Shown piece by piece: positions 31,772-39,626 of a stretch of 54,709 nt of DNA. The stretch's first letter is position 1; the number at the start of each line of letters is the position of its first letter. The notes beneath the pieces were generated by a model that saw nothing but the letters and a program-made list of their open reading frames with translations, was not told the DNA's origin and searched no databases. The stretch covers positions 1 to 54,709 of the forward strand of contig SFDT01000008.1 of assembly GCA_004558115.1 (NCBI GenBank), written 5' to 3'. Source of the stretch: Clostridiales bacterium (GTDB lineage: Bacteria > Bacillota > Clostridia > Oscillospirales > Oscillospiraceae). The translations under genes and the position numbers were made by a program.

Positions 31772-33477
31772 CCTCTGGCCCCTCCGCCGCCGGGAGCACT
31801 GCCTCTGCCGGAGGGCGCGCCGCCTCCGCCGGGCATGGCACCGCCAGGCATGCCGCCGCCCATCATGCCGCCCATCGTCATGGCGCCGCTGCCGGAGGAG
31901 GTCTGGATGTACGCCACAGTGTCACCCTCCCGCAGGCCGGCCATGACCTGGATATAGCTGTCGTCGCTGATGCCGGTCTCCACCTGGACGTATACATAGC
32001 CCTCCGGGGCCTCCTGATCCAGCGCGTTCACGGCGCTGGGGGAATCCGCGGTAATGAGCACGGTGTTGCCCCGGTTCACGGCGGCGTTGGGAATGGCCAG
32101 CGTGTCCCGGCTTTCCTGGAGGACGATCTCCGCGTCCACATTCATGCCGGGCCGCAGGCCCTCGTATTCGTCGATGCGGACGGTGACAGGATACGTGGTG
32201 ATGCCGCCGGAGGTATTGCCTGCCACGGAGACCTTGGTGACCACACCGGTGTAGGTCCGGCCCTCCACGGCGTCGGCGGTGATCTCCACGCTTTGCCCCA
32301 CCTCCACGTCCGAGATGTCCAGCTCGTCGATGCTCATGGTCATCTCCAGATAGCTCAGGTCATAGATGGTGCACAGGGCGCCGCTGGAGCCGCCCTCCAC
32401 CTTGTCGCCGGCCTTGGCGGTCTTGGTGACCACGGTGCCGGAAATGGGCGCGGTGACCTGGTAATCCTCCAGCCGGTCCGCCGCGTTTTCCAGGCTGGTC
32501 CGGGCATTTTCCAGGCTGCTCTTGGCGTTTTCAATGGTGTTGTCCACATTGTCCCCGGTGATGGTGCAGATGCGGTCGCCCTCGCCGACGGTGTCGCCGG
32601 GGAGCAGGTTCAGCCCGGACACCTTGCCGGAGGCTCCGGCGGTGATGGTGCTGGAGGCGCCCACATGGATGGAGGCGCTGCCGTAGCTGGCATAGCTGCC
32701 GATGGTGGCGGTGGCGGTATAGTCCTCCGTCACCAGGCCGGGATTGACGGCCTTCACCCGGACAGTGATCAGCTCACGGCCGCTGCCGGCGGCATTGCCG
32801 GAGACGGTGGCCGACTGGGACACCTGCTCCACAGTGCCGGCAATGGTGCCGGCAAAGCCTGTGATGAAAACCGTGGCCGTCTGACCCACGTAAAAATCAC
32901 CGCTGCTTACGTAGGAAAACAGGAAATCCATATAGATATTGTTGTCTCCCACGATGCGGCACAGCTGAGTGCCGTTGGACACGGTGTCGCCGTTTCGGAC
33001 ATACACCTCGCTGACGGTGCCGCTCATGTCCGCCGTGGGGTACTTGCTCTTCACCGCCTGCTCATAACTCCGCTGGGCCTGGGCATAGCTGTTTTGCGCC
33101 TGATTCTGGCTGGTGGCCGCGTCGGAGGAATCCAGGGTGTACAGCAGCTGGTCCTTCTCCACCAGGTCACCTTCTTCAAAGGTATCGGAGAGGATCTCAC
33201 CGGACACCAGGGTGTTGACGGTATAGGAGTCCGCGGGCTCCAGGGTGCCGCTGGAGCTGAGGGAGCGGGTGATGTCCCGCTTTGCCGCCGCCGTCTCCTG
33301 ATACGTTGCAGCAGTCTCGCTCTCCCGGCCGCCCAGCAGCTTTACCGCCGTGATGGCAGCCACCGCCAGCATCAGAACCAGCACCAGCCATTTCTTCTTT
33401 TTCCCAAGGCGCGGTCCGCGCTTTTTCTTTGGTGCCGGCGGGGTCTCCCGGCCTTCTTCCCGCATGACTTCTTCCAT
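31768..33477 (-). CDS. MacA/HlyD-type membrane-fusion (adaptor) protein with Gly/Met-rich tail
   Basis: A 569-residue adaptor. The basic N-terminus (KKKRGPRLGKKKKW) precedes one membrane anchor LVLVLMLAVAAITAVKLL. Then come a lipoyl/barrel-sandwich half (SGTLEPADSYTVNTLVSGEI), a coiled-coil hairpin (AATSQNQAQNSYAQAQRSYEQ), the second lipoyl half (ITAPISGTV-like TAPISGTVV), and beta-barrel/MPS domains. The last ~40 residues are low-complexity Gly/Met/Pro (MTMGGMMGGGMPGGAMPG). ATG 33477 follows AGGAAAGGAAACCG; an earlier in-frame ATG at 33570 lacks one. Firmicutes use such proteins as extracytoplasmic partners of MacB-like exporters. Confidence 0.9.
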   Translation of the reverse strand: MEEVMREEGRETPPAPKKKRGPRLGKKKKWLVLVLMLAVAAITAVKLLGGRESETAATYQETAAAKRDITRSLSSSGTLEPADSYTVNTLVSGEILSDTFEEGDLVEKDQLLYTLDSSDAATSQNQAQNSYAQAQRSYEQAVKSKYPTADMSGTVSEVYVRNGDTVSNGTQLCRIVGDNNIYMDFLFSYVSSGDFYVGQTATVFITGFAGTIAGTVEQVSQSATVSGNAAGSGRELITVRVKAVNPGLVTEDYTATATIGSYASYGSASIHVGASSTITAGASGKVSGLNLLPGDTVGEGDRICTITGDNVDNTIENAKSSLENARTSLENAADRLEDYQVTAPISGTVVTKTAKAGDKVEGGSSGALCTIYDLSYLEMTMSIDELDISDVEVGQSVEITADAVEGRTYTGVVTKVSVAGNTSGGITTYPVTVRIDEYEGLRPGMNVDAEIVLQESRDTLAIPNAAVNRGNTVLITADSPSAVNALDQEAPEGYVYVQVETGISDDSYIQVMAGLREGDTVAYIQTSSGSGAMTMGGMMGGGMPGGAMPGGGGAPSGRGSAPGGGGARG

Positions 33478-33649
33478 ACATCGGTTTCCTTTCCTGGTTC
33501 CCGTCAGGGAATCGCTTTGGCACAAAGCATATGCGGCAAAGCTAAAAACAATCTGAAAGGGATCTTCCAAAACGGCCGGTTTTTTCCTGTTTTTTTCGCG
33601 GATTTCCCAGGGCCTTCAAATGATCCGGAGGGTTTTATGCATCAAAACG

Positions 33650-33676
33650 CCGCGGAGGGACAATGCCCCTCCGCGG
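33650..33676 (-). terminator. Terminator of the lactate operon
   Basis: Arms CCGCGGAGGG (33650-33659) and complement (33667-33676). On the minus strand it lies 16 bases after the dehydrogenase stop and is followed by GCGTTTTG. Confidence 0.75.
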
Positions 33677-33692
33677 TGTTCTCCTGGGAAAT

Positions 33693-34640
33693 TCAGATCT
33701 CTTTCAGATGCTCCATGTTCTGGCGGACGCCGTCACAGCAGGCATGGAAGCGGGCCAGCTCCTCGTCGGTGAGGGGCAGCTCCACCACCTGCTCCACGCC
33801 GTTTTTGCCGATGACGCAGGGCACGCCCACAAATAGGCCCGTCTCGCCGTACTCGCCCCGCAGCTCCGCGCTGGCGGGCATGATGGCCTTCTCGTCGTGG
33901 AGGACGATGTGGACCATGCGGGCGGCGGTGGCGGCGATGCCGTACTCCGTGCAGAACTTGCCGGCGAAGGTCACCCAGCCGCCGCCGATGGACTCCTTCT
34001 GCAGGGCCTCCCGGTCAAAGCGGAAGCGCTCGTCGGTCTTGGCCCACTGGTCCAGAGGCATTCCCCGGAAGCTGACACAGGACCAGGGGGCGAACTGGTC
34101 GTTGCCGTGCTCGCCCATCATGTAGCAGGTGATGGACTTGTGGTCCACGCCGGTCTGCCGGGCCAGGGCGGAGAGCAGGCGGGAGGTGTCCAGGCCGGTG
34201 CCGGTGCCGAACACCCGGCCCCGGGGCAGGCCCAGGCTCATGGCGATCTCCCGGGTGACGATGTCGCAGGGATTCGTGATGTTCACCACCACGCCGTCAA
34301 AGCCGCTGGCCTTGATCTTGTCCACATAGCTGCGGACGGCGGGGATGGTGAAGTCCATCTCCGTAACACGGTTATGGACCTTCCGCAGCAGGTCGATCTT
34401 GCCCACGCTGTTGACGATGACGTCGCAGTCCCCCAGGTCGGAGAAGTCTCCGGCATTCACGGTGACGCGGTGGGGCAGGTACGCGGCGGCGTCCCGCAGG
34501 TCCTGGACCTCGCTGGTTACCTTCTGCTCATTCATATCCACCAGTACCAGCTCATCCGCGATGCCCTCCAGCGCCAGGGTATACGCCACATGGGCGCCCA
34601 CATGGCCAATGCCGACGACGCCGACTTTTCTTGTTTTCAT
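33693..34640 (-). CDS. ldh: L-lactate dehydrogenase (L-2-hydroxyacid dehydrogenase family)
   Basis: A 315-residue NAD-dependent LDH/MDH-family enzyme. NAD loop GIGHVGAHVAYTL, acidic residue D in LVLVDMNEQK (NADH preference), VVNITNPCDIVT, GTGTGLDTSRLLSALA, and catalytic His in MMGEHGNDQFAPWS. It could also be an L-2-hydroxyisocaproate-type enzyme. The lactate permease upstream in the same direction supports lactate. ATG 34640 follows AATAGGAGGCAATCATC. Confidence 0.9.
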   Translation of the reverse strand: MKTRKVGVVGIGHVGAHVAYTLALEGIADELVLVDMNEQKVTSEVQDLRDAAAYLPHRVTVNAGDFSDLGDCDVIVNSVGKIDLLRKVHNRVTEMDFTIPAVRSYVDKIKASGFDGVVVNITNPCDIVTREIAMSLGLPRGRVFGTGTGLDTSRLLSALARQTGVDHKSITCYMMGEHGNDQFAPWSCVSFRGMPLDQWAKTDERFRFDREALQKESIGGGWVTFAGKFCTEYGIAATAARMVHIVLHDEKAIMPASAELRGEYGETGLFVGVPCVIGKNGVEQVVELPLTDEELARFHACCDGVRQNMEHLKEI

Positions 34641-34682
34641 GATGATTGCCTCCTATTGAAAATATATCATAAACGCAGAGCC

Positions 34683-34711
34683 TTCCAGGGGGGACATCGT
34701 CCCCCCTGGAA
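34683..34711 (-). terminator. Intercistronic hairpin between lactate permease and dehydrogenase genes
   Basis: Arms TTCCAGGGGGGA (34683-34694) and complement (34700-34711), loop CATCG. No T-run follows on the minus strand, so it is probably a partial terminator or an RNA stability element that sets the ratio of the two products. Confidence 0.6.
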
Positions 34712-34716
34712 TCCGT

Positions 34717-36264
34717 TTACATGCCGAAATTGGGGAACAGCACCAGCGTGTACACCATGGCCAGCACCATGTACTCCGCCAGGAGAATGCCGAAGGCCAC
34801 CAGGGTCTTTCTCATGACCTTGTTCTCGTTGCCCACCTCGCCCACGGTGGCGCAGGCCGCCACGGTGTTGTTGGGGCAGATGAGGTTGCCCAGAGAGCCG
34901 CCGGCGTTTTGTCCGGCGAACACGGTGATGGGGTTCATGCCCAGGGCCGCGGCCGCCTCCGTGTGCATACCGGCGAACATGATGTTGGAGCCCAGGCCCG
35001 TGCCGGTAATGAAGGAGCCCAGAGAGCCGATGAGCACCGCGGCGGCGGGGTAGAACATGCCGGCCAGGGCGGCGATATCACCGGCAATGAGGCTCATCAT
35101 GCCGGTGGTGGCGGACTGCATAATGTAGGCCATGACCAGCAGGCTGCCCATGGTGATGAGGACGGGAACCACGTTTTTGGCGGTCATGCGGAAGATCTCA
35201 AACAGCTCGTCCTTCTTCACATGAAGGGTGGCGGCGCCCAGCAAACCGCAGAGCATAATGACGCAGTCCACCCAGAAGATATAGCCAAAGGTGCACAGGA
35301 AGCCGAAGCCGGTCTCCGGCCAGATAGCGGGCACACCGTAGCGGACGATGGGCAGCAGGAACAGCATGTAGATATAGGGGGACATGGCCCGGAAGGCGCT
35401 GTATCGCTGCTTGGCCCCCTGGGGCGCCGCATACTTGAACTCGTCCGGGGTGTTGATGGGAACCACCTTCACGAACAGCACAGACAGCAGGATGGCGATG
35501 AGGCCGGTGCCCATGGACGTGACCTCCGGGCCCACGAAGTTGCTGAGGAAGAACATGACGGCGCCGGTGGTGACGCCGGCATAGCACAGATAGGGGACGA
35601 TGCCCTTGAAGCCCTTGCGGCCGAAGGCCAGGGCCACCATGATGAAGGGGATGATGAGAACGCCGAACATATGGATGCGGCCCACCATGGCGGAGTTGAG
35701 GGCGTTGGTGGAGATGCCGGCCTCCACCAGGGCCGCGCCGCCGTTGATGGTGGTCAATCCCGCGCCGCCCCAGGAGCAGGGTGTGGCGTCGCCCAACAGA
35801 GCAACGGCGATGGCGGTGATGGGGTCAAAGCCCAGGGCCACCAGGAAGGGGGCGGCGATGGCGGCGGGAGCGCCGGCGCCGGCGGCGCCCTCCAGGAAAA
35901 TGGGCACCATCATGCCCACGACGATGAGCTGCACCCGGCGGTCCTGGCCGCTGACCCGGGCCACGGTGTTTTTCACGTCCTCAATGGCGCCGGTGCGCTT
36001 GAGGGTGTTCAGAATGACAAAGGCACCGAAGACCATGAACACGATCTTCAGACCTTCCTTGATGCCCTTCCACAGCAGGGCGTCGATGACGGCCACATTC
36101 TCCTTGAAAGCCAGGCCGTCCACGTTGAAGTAGGTAAAGGCCAGGGCCATGGTCCACACCAGGGCCACAGGCGCCACCTTCATGGCAGGCTTTTTAAAGG
36201 CCAGGATGCCGGCCAGCACAATGACGATTGGGCTGACGGCCATAAAGAAATTTACGAATCCCAT
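34717..36264 (-). CDS. lctP: L-lactate permease (LctP family)
   Basis: A 515-residue, 12-14-helix lactate/proton symporter. It starts MGFVNFFMAVSPIVIVLAGI and has family features such as FLEGAAGAGAPAAIAAPFLV, GDATPCSWGGAGLTTINGG, GSFITGTGLGSNIMFAGMH and the late FAGQNAGGSLGNLICPNN. ATG 36264 was chosen because AGAGAGGA lies upstream and the first helix begins at once; the longer frame runs back through the terminator at 36318. Supplies lactate for the dehydrogenase encoded downstream. Confidence 0.93.
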   Translation of the reverse strand: MGFVNFFMAVSPIVIVLAGILAFKKPAMKVAPVALVWTMALAFTYFNVDGLAFKENVAVIDALLWKGIKEGLKIVFMVFGAFVILNTLKRTGAIEDVKNTVARVSGQDRRVQLIVVGMMVPIFLEGAAGAGAPAAIAAPFLVALGFDPITAIAVALLGDATPCSWGGAGLTTINGGAALVEAGISTNALNSAMVGRIHMFGVLIIPFIMVALAFGRKGFKGIVPYLCYAGVTTGAVMFFLSNFVGPEVTSMGTGLIAILLSVLFVKVVPINTPDEFKYAAPQGAKQRYSAFRAMSPYIYMLFLLPIVRYGVPAIWPETGFGFLCTFGYIFWVDCVIMLCGLLGAATLHVKKDELFEIFRMTAKNVVPVLITMGSLLVMAYIMQSATTGMMSLIAGDIAALAGMFYPAAAVLIGSLGSFITGTGLGSNIMFAGMHTEAAAALGMNPITVFAGQNAGGSLGNLICPNNTVAACATVGEVGNENKVMRKTLVAFGILLAEYMVLAMVYTLVLFPNFGM

Positions 36265-36283
36265 AAGTAAAATCCTCTCTTTT

Positions 36284-36303
36284 CTTTGGTTTGCTTTGGT
36301 TTG
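36284..36303. repeat. Tandem 10-base repeat in the lactate permease leader
   Basis: CTTTGGTTTG occurs twice head to tail (36284-36303) and continues as CTTT, between terminator 36318 and the lctP ribosome site. One helical turn apart; possibly a protein-binding direct repeat. Confidence 0.5.
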
Positions 36304-36317
36304 CTTTATACAAAAAG

Positions 36318-36348
36318 AGAGGGTCCCGTCCAAAAGACGGGACCCTCT
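36318..36348 (-). terminator. Terminator of the small membrane-protein gene
   Basis: Arms AGAGGGTCCCGTC (36318-36330) and complement (36336-36348). On the minus strand the stem is followed by CTTTTTG. Separates the 92-residue gene from lctP. Confidence 0.88.
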
Positions 36349-36366
36349 TCCTTCGTATCCGTTTCG

Positions 36367-36645
36367 TTACAGCAGGCAGGGGGACGGGTCTTTCAGACGT
36401 GCGGCAGCACCGCGCAAAATCAGGCTCAGCAGAGCCAGCAGGGCCAGCAGGCCCAGGCTCAAGGACAGGCACAGAATGCCCAGCAAGCTGATCAGGGCAA
36501 CAAAAATGGACGCCAGCAGAGCGGCGTCCAGAGTCATGGCGATATTGGTATCGGCGCACTGGCGGGAAGTCTTTACGCAGGAGGAAACACCCACAGTGTC
36601 AGCTGCGGCGGCGGTATTCACGTTGCAGCGGCACATGGCAAACAC
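36367..36645 (-). CDS. Small Cys-containing membrane protein, unknown function
   Basis: A 92-residue protein. A GTG start at 36645 sits 7 bases after AAAGGAGGA; ATG 36636 is the alternative. The N-terminal ~30 residues contain cysteines in MCRCN, SSCVK and RQCAD, followed by TLDAALLASIFVALISLLGI and further Leu-rich sequence forming one or two membrane helices, then a short basic/Cys tail (RLKDPSPCLL). It has its own strong terminator. I do not recognise a family. It may be a small membrane regulator or a secreted/modified peptide precursor; neither can be shown. Confidence 0.6.
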   Translation of the reverse strand: MFAMCRCNVNTAAAADTVGVSSCVKTSRQCADTNIAMTLDAALLASIFVALISLLGILCLSLSLGLLALLALLSLILRGAAARLKDPSPCLL

Positions 36646-36797
36646 GGCTGTCTCCTCCTTTGGAAAAGTCTGTACCCATAAAATACGAGCCTTGCGGACA
36701 AATGTCAACGGAAAATCGCGGCGCAAAAAAATTTTCGTGATGTTCGCAGATTTTTCGATGACCGGTTATCGCTTTTTCTATTGAAAACACACAATGA

Positions 36798-36829
36798 AGC
36801 AGGCAGGCGCTTAAAAGTGCCTGCCTGCT
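36798..36829 (-). terminator. Hairpin downstream of thiD
   Basis: Arms AGCAGGCAGGC (36798-36808) and complement (36819-36829). Likely the end of the thiE-thiD transcript, though the T-rich stretch (GTGTTTTC) begins several bases late. Confidence 0.55.
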
Positions 36830-36913
36830 GATAAAATACGCTCTTTTAGGGGCCGCAAGTCCCCCGGAACACCGGCAGCCGTCCCGATATCGTGCCTTCT
36901 CCGCCGGTGTTTT

Positions 36914-37723
36914 TTACCGCCGTGCCTCCGCCCGGTAGCTGTCCTTGATGTCAAAGGCGTGGTCCATGGGACCGGCGCCATGACCCAGGTCCAGCATGGC
37001 ACCCAGAGCGCCGGAGATGTACTCCTTGGCCTTTTCCACAGACTCCTCCAGGGTGAAGCCCTTGGCCAGGTTGGCGGCAATGGCACTGGAGAGGGTGCAG
37101 CCGGTGCCGTGGGTGTTGGGGTTTTGAATGCGGCGGCCCCGGAACCAGCGGCTGCCGGCGGGGGTCCACAGCAGGTCGTTGGCGTCGTTGAGCTGGTGGC
37201 CGCCCTTGCAGAGGACGGCGCAGCCGTACCGCTCCCCGATGGACCGGGCGGCGGCCTCCATGTCTTCGGCGCTTTCGATGGTCCGGCCATAGAGGATCTC
37301 CGCCTCCGGGATGTTGGGGGTCAGCACCTCCGCCAGAGGCAGCAGCCGCTCCTTCAGGACCTCGATGGCGTCATCCCGCAGGAGCTTTGCCCCGGAGGTG
37401 GCCACCATGACCGGGTCCACCACGATGTGGCGGGCGCCGTACTGGCGGAGCTTGTCCGCGATGACGGTGATGAGCTCCGCGGAGGAGACCATGCCGATCT
37501 TCACCGCGTCGGGGAAAATGTCTGTGAACACCGCGTCCAGCTCCTTTTCCAAAAAGGCGGGCGTGGCCTCCAAAATATCTGTGACGCCGGTGGTGTTCTG
37601 GGCGGTCAGGGCCGTGATGGCGCTCATGGCGAACACGCCGTTCACCGTCATGGTCTTGATGTCAGCCTGGATACCGGCGCCTCCGCTGGAATCGCTTCCG
37701 GCGATCGTCAATGCTGTTTTCAT
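36914..37723 (-). CDS. thiD: Hydroxymethylpyrimidine (phosphate) kinase
   Basis: A 269-residue ribokinase-fold enzyme that phosphorylates HMP to HMP-P and HMP-PP for thiamine assembly. Signatures: TIAGSDSSGGAGIQADIKTM at the N-terminus, VDPVMVATSGAKLL, LTPNIPEAEIL, and the anion-hole motif THGTGCTLSSAIAANLA with the catalytic Asp region. ATG 37723 follows AAAGGAAGC. Second gene after thiE on the minus strand, 91 bases downstream, under the TPP riboswitch at 38525-38613. Confidence 0.95.
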   Translation of the reverse strand: MKTALTIAGSDSSGGAGIQADIKTMTVNGVFAMSAITALTAQNTTGVTDILEATPAFLEKELDAVFTDIFPDAVKIGMVSSAELITVIADKLRQYGARHIVVDPVMVATSGAKLLRDDAIEVLKERLLPLAEVLTPNIPEAEILYGRTIESAEDMEAAARSIGERYGCAVLCKGGHQLNDANDLLWTPAGSRWFRGRRIQNPNTHGTGCTLSSAIAANLAKGFTLEESVEKAKEYISGALGAMLDLGHGAGPMDHAFDIKDSYRAEARR

Positions 37724-37814
37724 TTGTCTGCTTCCTTTCTGCATTGAAGTTTTTTAACGCGGCGAAAGGTGGTGCCCCCGATCCGCCGCGAATCAGGCGT
37801 TTTTCGGAGCAGCC

Positions 37815-38459
37815 TTACGGCCGGGCGATCTTGCGGCTGAGCCGCAGCATCTCCTCCGCCGCCGCCTTCACATCCGGCTGGGCGAACAGGGCGGAGACCA
37901 CCGCCACGCCGTCCAGGCCGCAGCCCGCCAGCTCCAGGACGTTGTCATGGCTGATGCCGCCGATGGCCACCACCGGGATGTCCACCGCGGCGGTGACCGC
38001 GCGGATGGTGTCCCGGGAAATGGGCTTGGCGTCGGTCTTGGTGCCGGTGACGAAGGCGGCGCCCACGCCCAGGTAGTCGGCGCCCGCCGCCTGGGCGGCC
38101 CTGGCCTCCTCCGCGTTGTGGGCGGACACGCCGATGATCTTGTCCGGCCCCAGCAGCTCCCGGGCCCGGCCGGCGGCCAGGTCCTCCTGGCCCACGTGGA
38201 CGCCGTCAGCTCCCGTCTTCACGGCGATGTCCACATTGTCGTTGATGATGCTGATGACCCCCGCCTCCCGGCACAGGGCCACGAAGCGCTCCGCCTCCGC
38301 CAGGAAGGCGTCCTCCGCCAGATGCTTTTCCCGCAGCTGCACCATGGTGGCGCCGCCGGCAATGGCGGCGCGGACCTGGTCCCAAAAGGCCTCCTCGTCC
38401 GCCGCCCAGGCCCGGTCCGTCACGGCGTACAGCCGCATTTGCTCTGCTTGCAGTTTCAT
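37815..38459 (-). CDS. thiE: Thiamine-phosphate synthase
   Basis: A 214-residue TIM-barrel enzyme that joins HMP-PP and thiazole phosphate to thiamine phosphate. Motifs include MRLYAVTDR, VQLREKHL, IINDNVDIAVKTGADGVHVG, IGVSAHNAEEARAAQ, and GADYLGVGAAFVTGTKTDA ahead of VVAIGGIS. ATG 38459 follows GGAAGGAGAACAAC. First gene after the minus-strand TPP riboswitch. Confidence 0.95.
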   Translation of the reverse strand: MKLQAEQMRLYAVTDRAWAADEEAFWDQVRAAIAGGATMVQLREKHLAEDAFLAEAERFVALCREAGVISIINDNVDIAVKTGADGVHVGQEDLAAGRARELLGPDKIIGVSAHNAEEARAAQAAGADYLGVGAAFVTGTKTDAKPISRDTIRAVTAAVDIPVVAIGGISHDNVLELAGCGLDGVAVVSALFAQPDVKAAAEEMLRLSRKIARP

Positions 38460-38524
38460 GTTGTTCTCCTTCCGGCCGCAAAAAATCCGCGGACACACCC
38501 AATTCGGTCCGCGGCAAGCGCCTG

Positions 38525-38613
38525 TTCTCTCCCTACGTTGGCATGATCCAAATCAGGTCCCGGGTAAAAACCGCTGCGGTTTACTCTCAGCCCGCGCCCG
38601 CGGACTCCCCGTT
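38525..38613 (-). ncRNA. TPP riboswitch controlling thiE-thiD
   Basis: The minus strand reads GGGGAGTCC … GGGCTGAGAGTAAACC … ACCC … GGACCTGATTTGGATCATGCC AACGTAGGGAGA, the complete THI-box order (CTGAGA, ACCTGAT, GGATAATGCC-like, CGTAGGGA). It lies between promoter TTGAAA-17-TATGAT and thiE. The short distance to the thiE ribosome site (about 60 bases) and the lack of an obvious T-run suggest control of translation initiation. Confidence 0.95.
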
Positions 38614-38626
38614 TACATTTTTGTTT

Positions 38627-38655
38627 ATCATACGCTTCTTTTTCGCCGTTTTCAA
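38627..38655 (-). promoter_or_regulatory. Promoter of the thiE-thiD operon
   Basis: On the minus strand TTGAAA (38655-38650), a 17-base spacer, TATGAT (38632-38627), directly ahead of the minus-strand TPP riboswitch. Confidence 0.7.
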
Positions 38656-38660
38656 CCCTC

Positions 38661-38689
38661 TTGACAAGCTTTTGTCAAAATGGCATAAT
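38661..38689 (+). promoter_or_regulatory. Promoter of the thiW-thiM operon
   Basis: TTGACA (38661-38666), 17-base spacer, CATAAT (38684-38689), directly ahead of the plus-strand TPP riboswitch and back to back with the thiE promoter. The spacer contains TTGACAagctttTGTCAA, a perfect six-base inverted repeat. Confidence 0.75.
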
Positions 38690-38700
38690 AGGGGCGAAAA

Positions 38701-38776
38701 CAGGGGAGCCGAGAGGCTGAGAGGAAGCATTGCTTCGACCCTTAAACCTGATGTGGGTAATGCCACCGTAGGAAGG
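38701..38776 (+). ncRNA. TPP riboswitch controlling thiW-thiM
   Basis: Reads GGGGAGCCGAGAGGCTGAGAGG … GACCCTTAAACCTGATGTGGGTAATGCCACCGTAGGAAGG, the standard THI-box order. A terminator hairpin (38794-38824) follows within 20 bases, so this copy most likely works by transcription attenuation. Confidence 0.95.
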
Positions 38777-38793
38777 ATCATGGACACCGGACG

Positions 38794-38824
38794 GCAGGCA
38801 CCACCAGGCGCCTGCTGTTTTTTT
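38794..38824 (+). terminator. Expression-platform terminator of the plus-strand TPP riboswitch
   Basis: GCAGGCACC pairs with GGCGCCTGC (one A-C mismatch), loop ACCA, then TGTTTTTTT. Confidence 0.8.
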
Positions 38825-39087
38825 CATCTCTTTTGGAAAGGATGTGTGTCAGGGAAGCATACCGGCGCCCCGGTCACCCGGGAGCGGACAGAGGGGGAGC
38901 GCCCTGTGTCCGGGCCAGACCCAAGCAGCGATGGGAAGCCGTGTTCCGGCGTGAGAGGAGACCAGCAAGTCTCGACCGAATTTTCCACACAGCGGGGGAA
39001 ATATCCGCCGTCCTGTGACCTTGCCCTGCAAGGGGAAAACGCTGCTGTTTTCTCCCTGCGTACATATTTTACAAAGGAGTCTTTACA
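38825..39087 (+). other. 263-base non-coding leader between TPP riboswitch and thiW
   Basis: No convincing gene. It is GC-rich with several local inverted repeats. Near its 3' end CCTTGC-cct-GCAAGG (39021-39035 region) and a longer hairpin GCAAGGGGAAAAC/GTTTTCTCCCTGC (about 39030-39060) share bases and cannot form together, as expected of a switching leader. It matches none of the riboswitch classes I could recall; a cobalamin class was considered and not supported. Confidence 0.45.
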
Positions 39088-39609
39088 ATGAATCAGCGGA
39101 CCTTGATCAAAAAGCTGGCCCTGGCCAGCGTTCTCACCGCCGTGGCCGTGGTGGGCAGCACCTTTTCCTTCCCGGTGTTTGGCAGCAAGTGCTCTCCCGT
39201 GCAGCACATGGTGAATATCCTGTGCGCCGTGTTCCTGGGGCCGGGCTTCGGCGTGGCCTCCGCCTTTGTGGCAAGCCTGCTGCGCAACCTCATGGGCCTT
39301 GGCAGCCTGCTGGCCTTCCCCGGCAGCATGTGCGGCGCATTGCTGTGCGGCCTGGCCTACAAGAAAACGAAGAACCTGCCCTTCACCCTGGTGGCGGAGG
39401 TGTTCGGCACCGGCATCATCGGCGGGCTGCTGTCCTGGCCCGTGGCCATTTTGTTCATGGGCAAGAGCGCCGGTGACATCGCCTTTTACGCCTATGTGGT
39501 GCCCTTCCTGGTCTCCACCGTGGGCGGGTCCATTCTGGCAGGCATTCTGGTATTCTCCCTGCAAAAGAGCGGCGCCCTGAAGTCCATGCGCGCCGCCATG
39601 GAACAGTAA
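39088..39609 (+). CDS. thiW: ThiW, ECF-type thiazole/thiamine-precursor transporter substrate component
   Basis: A 173-residue, five- to six-helix membrane protein of the ThiW family (AVVGSTFSFPVFGSKCSPVQ, VNILCAVFLGPGFGVASAF, GSLLAFPGSMCGALLCGLAY). It acts as the S-component that captures hydroxyethylthiazole; the shared ECF ATPases are not in this window. AAAGGAG precedes ATG 39088. It is 17 bases ahead of thiM, the kinase for the same substrate, under a TPP riboswitch. Confidence 0.93.
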   Translation: MNQRTLIKKLALASVLTAVAVVGSTFSFPVFGSKCSPVQHMVNILCAVFLGPGFGVASAFVASLLRNLMGLGSLLAFPGSMCGALLCGLAYKKTKNLPFTLVAEVFGTGIIGGLLSWPVAILFMGKSAGDIAFYAYVVPFLVSTVGGSILAGILVFSLQKSGALKSMRAAMEQ

Positions 39610-39626
39610 GCAAGAGAGTGGTTTTT

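Noticed and set aside
36724..36797. Promoter or small gene between the Cys membrane protein and thiD hairpin
   Set aside because: AT-rich but without paired -35/-10 hexamers at acceptable spacing that I could defend; left unannotated.
38842..39018. Small ORF in the thiW leader (MCVREAYRRPGHP…)
   Set aside because: No convincing ribosome site spacing and an unusual Arg/Pro composition typical of non-coding GC-rich frames; treated as leader RNA.
38825..39087. Cobalamin riboswitch in the thiW leader
   Set aside because: A few words recall the B12 box (TCAGGG…ATACC) but the order is wrong and the core GCCACTG element is missing.
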